In this document: piece by piece, positions 8,479 through 16,969 of the stretch
How the letters are laid out: the number at the start of each line of letters is the position of its first letter
How positions within the stretch are numbered: the stretch's first letter is position 1
Notes under the pieces: model-generated
Databases searched by the model: none
What the model was told of the DNA's origin: nothing
Seen by the model: only the letters and a program-made list of their open reading frames with translations
Made by a program: the position numbers and the translations under genes
Assembly: GCA_964412195.1 (NCBI GenBank)
Contig: CAYPNP010000016.1
Span: 1 to 64,000, forward strand
From: CAYPNP01 sp964412195
GTDB taxonomy: Bacteria > Acidobacteriota > JAAYUB01
DNA: 64,000 bases
Direction of reading: 5' to 3'

Positions 8479-9120
8479 ATGGCGCGTGGAGCGAAAGACG
8501 TGGTGGAACTGCTGCACGACTGGATGGACCCGATGAGCGAGGCGGCGGACCGTTTCGATCCGGCGGCGGCCGAGCAGGCGGACCTGCTGCTCCGGGCCCG
8601 TGCCGGCGACCGGGACGCCTTCGAGGCCTTGATGGTCCGGCACGAGCGGCTGGTCTTCCACACCGCCTGGCGGCTCCTGGGGGACCGCGAGGAGGCCCGC
8701 AACGCCGCCCAGGAGGTCTTCCTGCGGCTGCACCGCTTCCTCCACCGCGTCGACGAGCGCCGGCCCCTCGAACCGTGGCTCTACCGGCTGACCGTCAACG
8801 CCTGCCGCGACCTGCAGCGCCGGCGCCCCCGGCTGCCGCTGCTGCCGCTGGAGGCCGTGGATCCGGCGGACTTGCGCGCCGCCGGACCGGGCCAGGAGGC
8901 GGCCCTGGCGGCCGGCGACGCCCGCCGGCTGGTAGCCGAGGCCTTGCGGCGCCTCCCGCCCAAGGAGCGGGCCGCCGTGGTGCTGCGGGACATCGAGGGC
9001 CTCAGCGCGGAGGAGGCCGCCCGGATCCTCGGCTCCACGGCGGCGACGGTGCGGTCCCAGGCGTGCTCCGCCCGGCTGAAGATCCGCCGCTTCGCCGAGC
9101 GGCTCTGGAGGCGGTCATGA
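8479..9120 (+). CDS. RNA polymerase sigma factor, ECF subfamily
   Basis: The 213-residue protein contains sigma region 2 (about 40-105; AFEALMVRHERLVFHTAWRL, EEARNAAQEVFLRL) and region 4 (about 150-205; LPPKERAAVVLRDIEGLSAE, helix-turn-helix TAATVRSQACSARLK). There is no region 3, as expected for ECF factors, which direct RNA polymerase to stress or envelope regulons. ATG 8479 has AAGGAG five bases upstream. Its stop overlaps the start of the next gene (ATGA), and the partner encodes an anti-sigma-like protein, so control is probably by sequestration at the membrane. Confidence 0.87.
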   Translation: MARGAKDVVELLHDWMDPMSEAADRFDPAAAEQADLLLRARAGDRDAFEALMVRHERLVFHTAWRLLGDREEARNAAQEVFLRLHRFLHRVDERRPLEPWLYRLTVNACRDLQRRRPRLPLLPLEAVDPADLRAAGPGQEAALAAGDARRLVAEALRRLPPKERAAVVLRDIEGLSAEEAARILGSTAATVRSQACSARLKIRRFAERLWRRS

Positions 9121-9839
9121 GCTGCGAGCGGCTCGCCCGCGCCGCCGCCGCGTACGCCGGCGGCGAACTCACTCCCGGCGACGCCGCCCGCTTCGAGCGT
9201 CACCTGGCGGAGTGCCCCTCGTGCGGCCGGCTGGTGGCAGACCTCCGGTCGGCCCGGGCGGCGCTGGCAGACCTGCGCCTCGAACCGGTCCCGGAAGGGG
9301 TCTACGGCTCGATCCGCGCCGCCGTCCGGGAGCGCCTCGACGCCTCGCCCCGCCCCGGCTGGCGCTGGAGATGGGCTCCGTTCCACCCGGCGTGGGCGGC
9401 GGCGCTCCTGCTGGCGCTGCTGTCCGCCGGCGCGCTGTGGCTGCTGATCCGGCAGCCGGCGCCGCATCCGCCCGCCGGCCGAGCCGCGACGGCTCAAGTC
9501 ACGCCGGTGCCCCCGCCCGGCACGGCCCCCCGGCGGCCCGAAGCCCACGGGGGCGCCAGCCGCAGTCCGTCGGTCCCCGAGCCGGCGACACCGTCCCGCA
9601 CCGAACGGCTCGCGGCCCGAAAGCCGGCTCCCAAGGCAGGACCGCCGGTCGAGCAGCTGACGGCATCGTCTCCGGCGCAGCCGAGGCACATTCTGCCCGA
9701 AGCCATCGCCCCCCCGACCATCCAACCGGCCAGGATCCGTCCCCCGGCCGCGGCCGACCCGCTGGAAATCCGGCTGGTGGCCGACAACCCCGCGGTGACC
9801 ATCCTCTGGCTGGCCGATACCCAAGGAGGAAATCCATGA
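9117..9839 (+). CDS. Putative anti-sigma factor with zinc-finger N-terminus and one transmembrane helix
   Basis: This 240-residue protein begins with a short helical region containing HLAECPSC (H28-x3-C32-x2-C35), the ZAS/zf-HC2 pattern of zinc anti-sigma factors. One transmembrane helix follows (about 97-117). The C-terminal half is rich in Pro and Ala and presumably periplasmic. The start ATG overlaps the sigma stop by four bases and the stop overlaps the next start by four bases, so the three genes are translationally coupled. The expected role is to hold the ECF factor at the membrane until a signal triggers release; direct evidence is lacking. Confidence 0.72.
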   Translation: MSCERLARAAAAYAGGELTPGDAARFERHLAECPSCGRLVADLRSARAALADLRLEPVPEGVYGSIRAAVRERLDASPRPGWRWRWAPFHPAWAAALLLALLSAGALWLLIRQPAPHPPAGRAATAQVTPVPPPGTAPRRPEAHGGASRSPSVPEPATPSRTERLAARKPAPKAGPPVEQLTASSPAQPRHILPEAIAPPTIQPARIRPPAAADPLEIRLVADNPAVTILWLADTQGGNP

Positions 9840-10897
9840 CCCGACGATCCCTGTTCGTTTTGCTGATGTCTGGGTGCCTGATCCTGGCCCTGGGCGCCGC
9901 CGCGACGGCCGCTTCGGCGATCGGCGCCGAAGATCCGCCGAAAAAACCCAAGCCCGCGGCCAAACCCGCGCTGCCGCCGGCACCGCCAGCCCCACCGGCC
10001 GCCCCGACGCCTGCCGCGGCCCCCGCGCCGCCCCAGCCTGGCCCGCCGCCCGAAGCACCGGCTCCCGTGCCCTCTCCCGCCGCAGCGCCCGCCCCAGCCG
10101 CCCTTCCGCCCCCCCCTGCTCCGCCCATTCCGGCAGGCACCCCGGCGCCGGCCCCGCAGGCCCCCGAGCAACCGCTCCCGCCCCCGCCGCCGGTGGAGGA
10201 GGAGCCCGACTGGGTCACCGACGTCATCGCGGTGCAGAACGTGGACGTGCGCAGCCTGGCCCAGGCCCTGGCCATCTTCAACGCCCGCATCCTGCCCAAT
10301 CCCGACCTCCGGATCCTGGCCGTCAAGGCCTCGCCCGAGACCCTCCAGGCCATCCGGGAGACGGTGCAGCGCCTCGACCAGGCGGCCCCCGCCTTCCGCA
10401 ACGTGGAGATCACCGCCTACCTGCTGCAGGCCTCCCCCGCCCCGGGCGGCGGCGGCGAACTGCCGGCGGCGATCCAGAAGCTGGTCGGCTCCCTCCAGGC
10501 CTCGCTGGGCTACCCGAGCGTCCGCCTGCTGGAATCGCTGGTGCTGCGCTGCCGGGACGACCGGGAATGGTGCAGCGTGAGCGGCGTACTGCCCTCCGAT
10601 TCCTCCAACGGGCCGGAGACCCAGTACAACCTCCGCTGCCGCCTGCTCACCCGCGGCGCGGGTGCGGGCCAGGCCCGCTCCATCCAGCTGGAAAACCTCG
10701 ACCTGGGCGTGCGGTTCCCCGTCCCGGCTGGACCGGTGCCGGAGAAAGGACCGCGCCCGAACTACAGCTTCCGCGATGCCGGCTTTGAGACCTCGCTGGA
10801 TTTGAAAGACGGCCAGACGGCCGTGGTTGGAAAGGCGACGGTGAGCGGATCCCGGGATGCCCTGATCCTGGTGGTCTCCGCCCGGATCACCGACTGA
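9836..10897 (+). CDS. Exported proline/alanine-rich protein with a secretin N-domain-like region
   Basis: Of 353 residues, the first 30 are a signal peptide. Residues about 35-125 are almost only Pro and Ala (a likely spacer through the cell wall or a disordered linker). From about 130 a folded region follows: DVIAVQNVDVRSLAQALAIF and LRILAVKASPETLQAIRET are typical of secretin N-domains (NolW-like) that line type II/IV secretion channels. The tail (FETSLDLKDGQTAVVGKATV) resembles secretin-like beta strands, but there is no full secretin pore domain. GGAGG lies upstream and the start overlaps the anti-sigma stop (ATGA). Being the third gene in a sigma operon, it may be a sensor or target of the sigma regulon. 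Confidence 0.6.
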   Translation: MTRRSLFVLLMSGCLILALGAAATAASAIGAEDPPKKPKPAAKPALPPAPPAPPAAPTPAAAPAPPQPGPPPEAPAPVPSPAAAPAPAALPPPPAPPIPAGTPAPAPQAPEQPLPPPPPVEEEPDWVTDVIAVQNVDVRSLAQALAIFNARILPNPDLRILAVKASPETLQAIRETVQRLDQAAPAFRNVEITAYLLQASPAPGGGGELPAAIQKLVGSLQASLGYPSVRLLESLVLRCRDDREWCSVSGVLPSDSSNGPETQYNLRCRLLTRGAGAGQARSIQLENLDLGVRFPVPAGPVPEKGPRPNYSFRDAGFETSLDLKDGQTAVVGKATVSGSRDALILVVSARITD

Positions 10898-10937
10898 TTC
10901 CCCGCCTCCCGCTCACCGCAGCGGACAGCACAAGAGG

Positions 10938-10975
10938 ACGCGGATTGCGGAGTTCACCCGCAATCCGCGTTTTCC
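10938..10975 (+). terminator. Rho-independent terminator of the sigma/anti-sigma operon
   Basis: A perfect 13-bp stem (ACGCGGATTGCGG at 10938-10950, its complement at 10958-10970) has a 7-nt loop and is followed by TTTTCC. The stem contains the word GGATTGCGG that elsewhere forms intergenic arrays. Confidence 0.85.
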
Positions 10976-10979
10976 TGTT

Positions 10980-11828
10980 TCAGGGCTCCGGATTGCCGTT
11001 CGGGTCGCAGCAGGCAAAGCGGATGAGCTGCGTCGTCGAGTTGGTCTCCCCGCCCAGGATGCAGTGGAACAGCAGCGCCCAGCCCCAGCTGCCGCTGTTC
11101 TTGCCGTGATAGTACCCCATGCCTTGCGTGGCCGCCGCGCCCGCCAGGATCGAGGTCCGGACCCGGACGGAGGGGGCCGCCTCGCTGGCGACGTACGGCA
11201 GGAAGAGGGCGTACGCGGCATGATTCTCCAAACTTTGCGTAGCCTTGATCTCGCAGTCGACGATCTCCATGTTGGAGCTTCGGCAGACGATGCCATACAG
11301 GTCGTAGGCGACGTCGCCGTCCACGGACACCACGACGTGATCCAGCCGCACGTTGATACTGGCCTGCGCGGTCACTCCCCAACGCGGGGCTTCAACCTGC
11401 AGGTTGGCAATGGACACGTCAATCACCTCGTAAGCGTACACGCCCTCGTAGCCGGCCCCGTCCTGGATCAGCCGCGTGTTCGATGGCCCGTAGCCGCACA
11501 GGGTCGTGTAGCTCGGCAGCTTGAACTGGCCGCTGTAGTGGTACACCCCGGGCGTCACCAGGACCAGGAACCGCTTGGTGGCCGACGGAGACTGGGCGGC
11601 CACCCAGTTGACGGCGTCCAGCGGGCTGGTGAAATCGCCGCCCTGGGGGGCGACCACGACCACGTTGGCCAGGTCGTAGTTGCCGATGTCGAGGTTGCCC
11701 GCCACCACATTGCCGAGCACCGCCAGGTCGGCGGCGTTCACCAATCCGTCGGCGTTCACGTCCGCCCGGTTCCCGGCCCACACGCCGGTGGCCAGGCAGA
11801 GGCAGAGCAGGGGAAGCAGCTTTTTCAT
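10980..11828 (-). CDS. Secreted dockerin-like / right-handed beta-helix protein
   Basis: The 282-residue product has a signal peptide (MKKLLPLLCLCLATGVWA). One dockerin-type calcium-binding repeat follows (about 22-45; DVNADGLVNAADLAVLGNVV), and then a repetitive beta region (VTPGVYHYSGQFKLPSYTTL, NMEIVDCEIKATQ) resembling pectin-lyase-like beta-helices. Dockerins normally have two such repeats and bind cohesins, so a single repeat may be structural only. ATG 11828 has GGAGG five bases upstream; a longer frame begins 45 codons earlier without signal character. It is convergent with the sigma operon. Carbohydrate binding or cleavage is possible but no catalytic motif is evident. Confidence 0.65.
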   Translation of the reverse strand: MKKLLPLLCLCLATGVWAGNRADVNADGLVNAADLAVLGNVVAGNLDIGNYDLANVVVVAPQGGDFTSPLDAVNWVAAQSPSATKRFLVLVTPGVYHYSGQFKLPSYTTLCGYGPSNTRLIQDGAGYEGVYAYEVIDVSIANLQVEAPRWGVTAQASINVRLDHVVVSVDGDVAYDLYGIVCRSSNMEIVDCEIKATQSLENHAAYALFLPYVASEAAPSVRVRTSILAGAAATQGMGYYHGKNSGSWGWALLFHCILGGETNSTTQLIRFACCDPNGNPEP

Positions 11829-12134
11829 GGAATCCTCCAATTGCCGCGATACGCCCAATATACGCCCAGAATCTGAGAGGGAAACTGGGAAAGATCCACG
11901 ATCTCTGGCCAAAAATCCAAGATCAGCAGAAAGCCGAACGCTGCCAGGCGCTGTCAGAGCCAAGTTCGATGCTGATCCCGCAACCTGGCACCCCCTGGTC
12001 GGCCGCCCTTTCCGCTTCCGTCCCGCCCGCCGTCCCCATCCCCGTCTTGCATCTTCCGGAGAAGCGGGATAGACTGCCCCTCAGCGCAGCACCGGTTTGA
12101 ATTCCACTTTTCCGCCACGAGGGGCCCGATCGGC
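11829..12134. other. Divergent intergenic region
   Basis: 306 bp between the dockerin-like gene (leftward) and the membrane protein gene (rightward). A promoter for the rightward gene is proposed at 12047-12075. No RNA or hairpin stands out in the remainder. Confidence 0.4.
12047..12075 (+). promoter_or_regulatory. Sigma-70-like promoter for the 12135 gene
   Basis: TTGCAT (12047-12052), 17-bp spacer, TAGACT (12070-12075). The same TTGCAT-17 arrangement precedes coaE and the ornithine aminotransferase gene in this window. Confidence 0.5.
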
Positions 12135-13460
12135 ATGGCGTCGCGTTCTGACATCGATCCCTCCCACCGGCATTCCTGGGTCGTGTTCGGGCTGATCGCC
12201 CTGCTGGCGGTGGTTTCGTATCTGCCGACGCTGCGGCAGCCGTTCATCGCCGACGATTACCACAACATCCTCCTGTCGCGGCAGCTGGCCTCCGGATCCG
12301 GATGGGCGGCTCACCTGCACGATCCCACCCAGATCTTCCGCACAGCCCACCTCCTGTTCACGCACCTGCTGGACCGCGCCTTCGGCCCGACGCCCCTGCC
12401 ATACTACGGGCTGTCGATCCTCCTCCACGTACTAAACGTGTGGCTCGTCTATTTCATTCTCGGCGCGTGGCGGGAATCGGACAAGCGAACCGCGGCCATC
12501 GCCGCCGCCTTCTTCGCGGTCTACGAGGGGCACCAGGAAGCCGTGATGTGGTACTCCGCCAGCATCCAGTCCCTGGTGTGCCTGTTTATTCTCTCCGCGT
12601 TCGCCGGCTGGATCCGCTGGCTCCAGGACCGGCCGTCGCCGGGAGCCTATGCGCTGGTCCTGACGGGGACGGCGGCAGCGCTGTTCACGAAAGAATCCGC
12701 GTGGATCTTGCTCCCCCTGTTGATCATCCCCACTCTCGCGAACCGCCCCGCCTGGCGTCGGTCGCTGCCCGGCCTGCTGCCCGTCGGGTTGATGGTTTCG
12801 GCCGTCGTGACCTGGCTGTGGCTGGGCCGGCTCGACAACAACCGTTTCCTGGACGGCAGCTTTTCTCTTCACGCCCCGTGGCTGTCAACGCTGTGCTGGA
12901 GCCTGGCGCGGATGCTCTGGATCTGGGGACTGGCCGCCGTCGCCATCCTGGCCGTCTGCCGCCCCCCCGGGTGGATCCGCCGGCTGGCGCTCGCCGCCGC
13001 CTGGGCCGCGGTGTGGCTGATGCCCTCTTGCTTCCTGACTTACATGGGCCACGTCCCCAGCCGCCATGTGTACGGCGCCAGCATCGGGCTGGCCTGGATT
13101 GTGGGATCGGCCTTTGTCTGCCTGGCGGATCGGCTGGGGGAGCGGCGGCGGGGTTGGGCCTGGGTTTTGGCGGTGGTCATCCTGTTCCACAATGTGGGCT
13201 ATCTGTGGACGAAGAAGCGCACCCAGTTCCTGGAGCGTGCCGCCAGCACCGAGGCGCTGGTGAAGCTGGCCCGGCAGGCGAGAGGGCCGGTGCGTGTCGA
13301 GCGTTTCCCCTACTTGCCCGTCGTGGCCTCGTCCGCCGTCGAGGTGGAGCTGGGACCGGCGGCGCCGCCGGTCATCTTCGAGCTTTCCGGGGAACCCTCC
13401 CGCGGCCCGCTCGATTTTCGTTACACAGCTCTGCCACGGGAGGGGAATTCAGCCAAATGA
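12135..13460 (+). CDS. Multipass membrane protein, GT-C/ArnT-like glycosyltransferase candidate
   Basis: The 441-residue protein has roughly ten hydrophobic helices. The first extracytoplasmic loop carries PFIADDYHNIL, where the adjacent acidic residues after helix 1 match the position of the catalytic Asp in GT-C enzymes (PMT, ArnT and related families), which transfer sugars from polyprenyl-phosphate donors. HQEAVMWYSASIQ and KESAWILLPLLI resemble later conserved loops of such proteins. The C-terminal 75 residues are soluble. It stands alone with its own promoter. Function as a lipid-linked sugar transferase is inferred from topology and one motif, not proven. Confidence 0.68.
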   Translation: MASRSDIDPSHRHSWVVFGLIALLAVVSYLPTLRQPFIADDYHNILLSRQLASGSGWAAHLHDPTQIFRTAHLLFTHLLDRAFGPTPLPYYGLSILLHVLNVWLVYFILGAWRESDKRTAAIAAAFFAVYEGHQEAVMWYSASIQSLVCLFILSAFAGWIRWLQDRPSPGAYALVLTGTAAALFTKESAWILLPLLIIPTLANRPAWRRSLPGLLPVGLMVSAVVTWLWLGRLDNNRFLDGSFSLHAPWLSTLCWSLARMLWIWGLAAVAILAVCRPPGWIRRLALAAAWAAVWLMPSCFLTYMGHVPSRHVYGASIGLAWIVGSAFVCLADRLGERRRGWAWVLAVVILFHNVGYLWTKKRTQFLERAASTEALVKLARQARGPVRVERFPYLPVVASSAVEVELGPAAPPVIFELSGEPSRGPLDFRYTALPREGNSAK

Positions 13461-13516
13461 CGGGGTCGTCCCCGCCCCAAGGACGGGGTGATCAAGTACT
13501 CCTTCCGAAAGCCCGG

Positions 13517-14968
13517 TCACTTGATCTGCCGGGCCATCCAGACGTAGCCATATTCCTGCCAGACCTTCTTCCCTTCGCGGTGGGAGCCCTTCTGCTGGAA
13601 CTCCGCCACCCAGGCGCCCCCCGGCCCGCGCCGCAGCGTCCCCGCGTCCTTCAGGAAGGGCGACCAGCAGGGGAACGGCTTCTCCTCCTTGACCTTGTTG
13701 ACCTCCCAGGCGGCGATGAGCTGGTTGTCGGCCGAGCCGTCGGGCAGGGTGTAGTCCCCCTGCTGGACCAGGGTCAGTTTCCAATTGTTCACCTGCTCGC
13801 CCGACCACCAGCCGGTGCTCATCTCGGCCTGGCCGGTGAATTTGAAGTGGCGCAGTTCCTTGCCGTGCTTGAGGTGCGGGGCGTCGTACTGCAGGGAGGT
13901 CACGCCCGGCACGTCGCGGGTGGCGTCCCCCATGCGGCCGGCCACGCCGGCGGCGGCGCCCTTGTCCGGCAGGCCCGGCGCGCCGGGCATCATCCCCATC
14001 AGCCCCCGGACTCCGGCCGCCAGGGTGTCCAGCCCCTCGGTGTTGCGCTCGAGGTCGAACTCGATGGTGCCCTCGCCGTCGACCTTGCCGGCCTCGTCCA
14101 CGTGGAAGAAAAACTCGGCGGTGTGCTTGACCGTCAGGATCAGGAGCCCGTTGGGGTCCCGGAACCGGACTTCCTCGCCGGCCGCCCGGCCGGTCCAGTT
14201 GCCGACCAATTCCTGGATGGTCGGTGGCTTTTCGGCACCCCTCCCCTTGCCGCCGCCCGACGAGCCGCTGCCGCCGTGTCCCGAACTGCCGGAACCGCCG
14301 CTGCCGCTTCCGCCGGACCCGCTGCCGCCCGAACCGCTGCCGCCGGATCCGCTGCCCCCGGAGCCGCCGCTCCCCGAGCCGCTGCCTTTGCCTCCACTAC
14401 CGCCCGAGCCACTGCCGGATCCCGACCCGCTCCCGCTGCCGGAACCGCTGCCGGACCCCGACCCGCTCCCGCTGCCGGAACCGCTGCCGGACCCCGACCC
14501 GCTCCCGCTGCCGGCGCCGGAACCCGAACCCGAGTCCCCGCCGCCCGGGCCGGCGTCCAGCTTCTTCCAGCGGGAGGAACCGGGCCCGTCGTCCAGCGCC
14601 TTGAAGGGCAGGACCAGGACACCGCCGCTCAGGCTGTAGGGGGCGTTGGCGGCCTCCCAGCCCACCTCCGGGAAGGACACGGTGATCCTCCCGCCGCTGA
14701 GGGTGAAATGGCCGGTGTCGGTGACCGTCTGACCCGGCTGGATCGCCACCATGGCCATGGTGCCCGCCGGCGAGCCGGACACGGTCAGGGTGATCGTGGC
14801 GCCGGACTTGACTACGCGGCCGCCGACGTCGCCCAGGAGGGTGTAGATGCCGTCGATCGACTGGGCCGGCAGGATGGCCGCTCCCGCCAGGAGAAGGATG
14901 GCTGCGAGCGGCCAGCGCGGGCACTTCGGACCGGATGGCGCCGACTCCGGACGGATGATGTCTTTCAT
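13517..14968 (-). CDS. Exported protein with a long Gly/Ser linker, function unknown
   Basis: The 483-residue protein has a signal sequence (hydrophobic 20-35), an N-terminal beta-rich domain (about 38-135; DGIYTLLGDVGGRVVKSGAT), a linker of about 105 residues (145-250) made almost only of Gly and Ser, and a C-terminal domain (about 255-483) beginning KPPTIQELVGNWTGRA. The first domain resembles lipocalin-like or DUF-type 'how much signal above background' beta folds, but I do not recognise it. The linker is encoded partly by a 36-bp DNA repeat (14415-14522). GGAGG precedes the ATG. Two domains held far apart by a flexible linker suggest binding at the cell surface. Confidence 0.65.
   Translation of the reverse strand: MKDIIRPESAPSGPKCPRWPLAAILLLAGAAILPAQSIDGIYTLLGDVGGRVVKSGATITLTVSGSPAGTMAMVAIQPGQTVTDTGHFTLSGGRITVSFPEVGWEAANAPYSLSGGVLVLPFKALDDGPGSSRWKKLDAGPGGGDSGSGSGAGSGSGSGSGSGSGSGSGSGSGSGSGSGSGSGSGSGSGGSGGKGSGSGSGGSGGSGSGGSGSGGSGSGGSGSGGSGSSGHGGSGSSGGGKGRGAEKPPTIQELVGNWTGRAAGEEVRFRDPNGLLILTVKHTAEFFFHVDEAGKVDGEGTIEFDLERNTEGLDTLAAGVRGLMGMMPGAPGLPDKGAAAGVAGRMGDATRDVPGVTSLQYDAPHLKHGKELRHFKFTGQAEMSTGWWSGEQVNNWKLTLVQQGDYTLPDGSADNQLIAAWEVNKVKEEKPFPCWSPFLKDAGTLRRGPGGAWVAEFQQKGSHREGKKVWQEYGYVWMARQIK
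14415..14522. repeat. 36-bp tandem repeat inside the Gly/Ser linker coding region
   Basis: Three units (14415-14450, 14451-14486, 14487-14522) share CCGGACCCCGACCCGCTCCC and its continuation. The second and first differ by one base; the third diverges in its last bases. On the coding strand they give Gly-Ser dipeptides. Length variation by slippage is likely. Confidence 0.75.
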
Positions 14969-15128
14969 GGTTCCCTCCTTCGCCCGCGGGGAATGATGCC
15001 GCGCGGCTCCTGCGAGTCGGCGAGCCCGGGCGATTGGATTTCAATCCAGGCTGGACAGGATGGACAGTTGAATTGTATCCCAGGGCGGAGCGCGCCGCAA
15101 TGTTCATTCCGGCGGAGCGATCCGGCCG

Positions 15129-16025
15129 TTACAGCACGAACAGCGCGGCGGCGCCGGCCAGGGCGACCAGCGTGCCGAGGATCGCCCGGAAGGTGACGGG
15201 TTCCCGGAAGATCCAGCGGTCCGCCGGCAGCAGGATCACCGGCGAGAGCGACATCAGGGTGGCGGCCACGCCCATGGGCGCGTGGAGGATGGCATAGAGC
15301 GACAGGATCACGCCGATGACGGGACCGGTGACGGCGCCCACCGCGATCTGGCCCAGGGCGCGGCGGTCCCGCAGCCGGCGGAGGTGGGCCGCCGCCTCAC
15401 CGCGCGCCAGGCTGACGAGGATTAGGGCCAGCGTGGCGGCGCCCAGCCGGATCACGTTGGCCGAGACGGGGCTGAAATTGCCGGCAAGCCCGAAGCGGGA
15501 GAAGAGCAATCCCACCGCCTGCCCCAGCGCGCCCGCCAGTCCGAAGGCCACCCCGCGCCACCACCGCGGCGATTTCCCGGGCATCGCCCCCGGCGACCGC
15601 TCGGCCACCACCCAGGCGATGCCGGCCAGCGTCGCCGCCCCGGCCAGGATCCGGGCGGGGCGCAGCGACTCGCCCAGGAAAAGCCAGGCCAGGGCGGTGC
15701 TGAAAACGGGCACCAGGATCGTCAGGAGCATCGACAAACGGGGGCCGATCAGGAGGAACGCCTCGAAGAGGGCGGCGTCCGCCACCGCATAGCCGATCAG
15801 GCCCGACACGCCCAGCCAAAGCAGGCGCTCCCCGCCGGCCCCGAGCGGCAGCGGCCCGCCGAACACTGCCCAGTGCAGGCCCAGGGACAGGACCAGCGCC
15901 AGGGCCAGCCGGGACACGTTCACCGTGGCGGAACCCACCCGCCGCCCGGCGAAGGTGAAGAGCACGGAATTGGAGGACCAGCAGACGGCGGTCAGTACCG
16001 CCGCCAGTTCGCCCGCGAAACCCAT
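15129..16025 (-). CDS. EamA/DMT-family transporter
   Basis: The 298-residue inner-membrane protein has ten predicted helices arranged as two EamA repeats (about 5-135 and 150-297). ALAWLFLGESLRPARILAGA and SPVILLPADRWIFREPVTF are the paired end-of-repeat signatures of drug/metabolite exporters. Length is typical of the family. ATG 16025 gives the standard length and starts the first helix directly; an upstream in-frame ATG would add 44 residues of non-membrane sequence and overlap the promoter of the divergent FHA gene. Substrate unknown; relatives move amino acids, nucleosides or drugs out of the cell. Confidence 0.85.
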   Translation of the reverse strand: MGFAGELAAVLTAVCWSSNSVLFTFAGRRVGSATVNVSRLALALVLSLGLHWAVFGGPLPLGAGGERLLWLGVSGLIGYAVADAALFEAFLLIGPRLSMLLTILVPVFSTALAWLFLGESLRPARILAGAATLAGIAWVVAERSPGAMPGKSPRWWRGVAFGLAGALGQAVGLLFSRFGLAGNFSPVSANVIRLGAATLALILVSLARGEAAAHLRRLRDRRALGQIAVGAVTGPVIGVILSLYAILHAPMGVAATLMSLSPVILLPADRWIFREPVTFRAILGTLVALAGAAALFVL

Positions 16026-16163
16026 CGGCACCGCCCGGCCAGGTCGGATTGCCGGCGCGGCGGCGGCGCCGCGCGCCCGGCGGGGACATGGTAGCACGGT
16101 TCCCCCGCCGGCGTGCCCCCGACCCGGTGCCCAAGGTTCGAAATGCAACCCGTTCATGCTTTT

Positions 16164-16171
16164 GCTATAAT
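16164..16171 (+). promoter_or_regulatory. Extended -10 promoter for the FHA gene
   Basis: TGC immediately before a perfect TATAAT (16166-16171), a TGn extended -10, 36 bp before the start codon. A weak -35 (TGCAAC at 16144-16149) lies 16 bp upstream. Confidence 0.6.
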
Positions 16172-16207
16172 ATTTGCATCAGTCATCATTCGGACGGGAG
16201 GACAGGC

Positions 16208-16750
16208 ATGGCGTATTTCACCCTCTTCCTGCCGGGACGGCCGGAGCCGGAGGGCCGCATCGAGCCCATCGTCTCCGACGATTTCTCCCTGGGGCGGGAA
16301 CGCGACAACCAGCTCATCATCCTGGACTCCCGCGTGTCGCGCCATCACGCCCGCGTGGTGCGGGAAGCGGACGGCTTCTACCTGGTGGACAACAACAGCG
16401 CCAACGGCACCTGGATCCACAACCGCAAGGTCACCCGGCAGCTCCTGCAGGACGGCGACGCCATCCACCTGGGCGACAGCGAGCTGGTCTTCAGCCTGGC
16501 CCCCGCCCCCGCCGCCCCGCCTGCCCCGGACCGGCGCCTCCCGCTGGTCCCGGACCTGGCCGGCGTCTCCGCCCGGGTCACAGCGCCGGGCACCACGCCG
16601 CCGCCCCTGCCCGACCCGGCCGACACCATCCCCCATCCCCCGCCGCCGGAGCCGGCGCCGCGGAAGCTGTTCTGCGTCAACTGCGGGCAGAGCCTGGACC
16701 CCGGCGACCGCTTCTGCACGGCCTGCGGCTTCGCGGCCTTCCCGGAGTAG
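16208..16750 (+). CDS. FHA-domain protein with C-terminal zinc ribbon
   Basis: The 180-residue cytoplasmic protein has an FHA domain (about 5-100) with the phosphothreonine-binding landmarks: Gly-Arg in FSLGRERDN, Ser-Arg-His in SRVSRHHARV and Asn-Gly in NNSANGTWI. A Pro-rich linker (105-155) follows, then a zinc ribbon (CVNCGQSLDPGDRFCTACG). It probably reads phosphorylated threonines made by a Hanks-type kinase, such as the one at 43923, though no link is shown. The start ATG 16208 has GGGAGG upstream. It stands alone; a 26-bp inverted repeat begins one base after its stop. Confidence 0.85.
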   Translation: MAYFTLFLPGRPEPEGRIEPIVSDDFSLGRERDNQLIILDSRVSRHHARVVREADGFYLVDNNSANGTWIHNRKVTRQLLQDGDAIHLGDSELVFSLAPAPAAPPAPDRRLPLVPDLAGVSARVTAPGTTPPPLPDPADTIPHPPPPEPAPRKLFCVNCGQSLDPGDRFCTACGFAAFPE

Positions 16751-16751
16751 G

Positions 16752-16961
16752 ATTCACCACAAAGGCACAAAGCCCACAAAGACAATCCAAATCCAATTTG
16801 TTGTTGGATATTGATTAATTGTTATTGGTTATATCCGAGGCAGATGTCCGCAGGTTCTATAAAGGGATTGAAGGATTGATATCACAAATGACAATTAGAC
16901 AATAATCATTAACAAATCGGTTTCGGATTCCCTTAGTGGGCTTTGTGCCTTTGTGGTGAAT
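16752..16961. repeat. 210-bp element bounded by perfect 26-bp inverted repeats (MITE-like)
   Basis: The arms 16752-16777 and 16936-16961 are exact inverse copies beginning ATTCACCACAAAGGCACAAA. Similarity continues imperfectly inward. The roughly 158-bp interior is AT-rich (TTGTTGTTGGATATTGATTA), in contrast to the GC-rich genes around it, and encodes nothing. It fills the whole gap between two convergent genes, so it could also act as a two-way terminator. No transposase or flanking target duplication is evident. Confidence 0.75.
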
Positions 16962-16969
16962 GGGACGGC

